Shown here: positions 63,441 through 64,000 of the stretch, in pieces
Position numbering within the stretch: the stretch's first letter is position 1
Layout of the letters: each line of letters starts with the position of its first letter
Assembly: GCA_947501695.1 (NCBI GenBank)
Contig: CANMWO010000001.1
Coordinates: 1,054,001-1,118,000 of the forward strand
Reading direction: 5' to 3'
Origin: an uncultured Sphingomonadaceae bacterium
GTDB lineage: Bacteria; Pseudomonadota; Alphaproteobacteria; Sphingomonadales; Sphingomonadaceae
Length of the DNA: 64,000 bases
Position numbers and translations under genes: made by a program
Notes under the pieces: model-generated
Databases searched by the model: none
What the model saw: only the letters and a program-made list of their open reading frames with translations
Told to the model about the DNA's origin: nothing

Positions 63441-64000
63441 ATGATGGATGCTCCTCTATATTTCTCTGGCCAGTTTTTACTCGCAACACCGGGCATGGCT
63501 GATCCTCGTTTTGCTCGTTCAATCATAGCGATTTGCTCTCATGACGAACACGGCGCGCTGGGCATCAATATCGGAGAAACATCATCCGATATCAGCTTTC
63601 ACGGTATATTGGAGCAATTCGATATAGCGCCAGAGACGTTAGCGGACCGCAATGTTTTTGTTGGCGGACCAGTGGAGATGCAGCGGGGTTTCATTCTTCA
63701 CAGTCTGGATTTCAATTTATCAGACACGCTTCAGGTTGGTGATCGCTGGGGACTAAGCAGTTCCGTAGATATTTTGGGAGCAATCGCCAAAGACCGCGGT
63801 CCCAAAAAATGGATTGCCGCGCTTGGTTATTCGGGTTGGGGGGCAGGGCAACTGGAATATGAGCTGACCCAAAACGGATGGTCAGTGACGCAAGGCAAAC
63901 CAGATTGGCTTTACGAAACCAACGCAAAAGATAAATGGGAAATGGCTTGGGAGGCTCAAGGGATCGACCCGAATATGTTGTCTGGCCAATTTGGTAGCGC
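63441..64000 (+). CDS. YqgE/AlgH (UPF0301) family protein, 3' end cut
   Basis: 186 complete codons from the tandem ATG at 63441/63444; the frame is open to the end of the window, so the stop lies just beyond. Starts YFSGQFLLATPGM, then HGALGINIGE, VFVGGPVEMQRGFILHS and the GYSGWGAGQLEYE motif, all AlgH hallmarks. Function of the family is uncertain (AlgH affects alginate regulation in Pseudomonas). Confidence 0.92.
   Translation, partial: MMDAPLYFSGQFLLATPGMADPRFARSIIAICSHDEHGALGINIGETSSDISFHGILEQFDIAPETLADRNVFVGGPVEMQRGFILHSLDFNLSDTLQVGDRWGLSSSVDILGAIAKDRGPKKWIAALGYSGWGAGQLEYELTQNGWSVTQGKPDWLYETNAKDKWEMAWEAQGIDPNMLSGQFGS

Overview
The window is chromosomal DNA from an alphaproteobacterium, most likely a Sphingomonadales/Sphingomonadaceae member of moderate GC (Sphingorhabdus/Parasphingorhabdus-like). 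This is inferred from protein character and gene order (ParA-RHH-SPOR cluster, ChpT, alphaproteobacterial RpoH, pseudo-dihydroorotase, Psp operon with PspF); no database was searched. There is no insertion sequence, prophage, integrase or CRISPR array. It is a dense core chromosome segment with a few accessory patches.

Layout. 1-4.1 kb: 3' end of fabF, mltG, two unknown genes, a nitronate monooxygenase-like gene. 4.2-6.1 kb: leuA behind a leader-peptide attenuator. 6.2-7.8 kb: a cassette of two YHS-domain proteins around an exported 14-cysteine protein, then a BLUF photoreceptor. 8.3-11.7 kb: ilvB-ilvN-ilvC. 11.8-17.9 kb: miaA and serB (divergent, overlapping 5' ends), a Sel1-SPOR protein, then ParA, a ribbon-helix-helix-like protein and a TPR-SPOR lipoprotein. 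17.9-21.7 kb: DUF3089 hydrolase-ruvX-pyrB-pyrC', where the PyrC homologue has lost its catalytic motifs. 21.8-25.5 kb: gatC-gatA-small ORF-gatB and tRNA-Leu(UAG). 25.5-30 kb: tig with a histone-H1-like tail, two divergent clpP genes and clpX.

30-38.3 kb: rluD-rpoH-mtgA on the minus strand; a JAMM protease, chpT, an AmpD-type amidase and rnpB on the plus strand; then small orphan genes, a J-domain protein, sufE and an orphan SecD-P1-head-like protein. This stretch also carries seven copies of a short palindromic repeat in two subfamilies. 38.4-43.1 kb: a phage-shock locus. PspF diverges from a sigma54 promoter that drives a 60-aa exported peptide, pspA, pspB, pspC and then six more small one-TM coiled-coil proteins sharing a C-terminal motif. 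This enlarged Psp operon is the best candidate for an undescribed system.

43.2-64 kb: acyltransferase, urate-oxidase-N-like membrane protein, sodB, an overlapping dapF-mtaB-ftsY-ispZ operon, a GGDEF-EAL protein, ffh, rpsP (long acidic tail)-rimM-two membrane proteins-trmD-rplS, asd, a TIM-barrel glycosidase-like protein, an HCCA-isomerase-like protein, a GFA-family protein, an alpha/beta hydrolase, a membrane protein, an ACE-like M2 peptidase, a peroxiredoxin and the start of yqgE/algH.

Functionally the window covers branched-chain amino acid and pyrimidine synthesis, translation and protein targeting (gat, tRNA-Leu, rpsP/rplS, trmD, ffh, ftsY, rnpB), proteostasis (tig, clpXP, rpoH) and envelope stress and peptidoglycan (psp, mltG, mtgA, amidase, SPOR proteins). 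chpT and clpXP, whose Caulobacter homologues phosphorylate and degrade CtrA, lie within 7 kb of each other.
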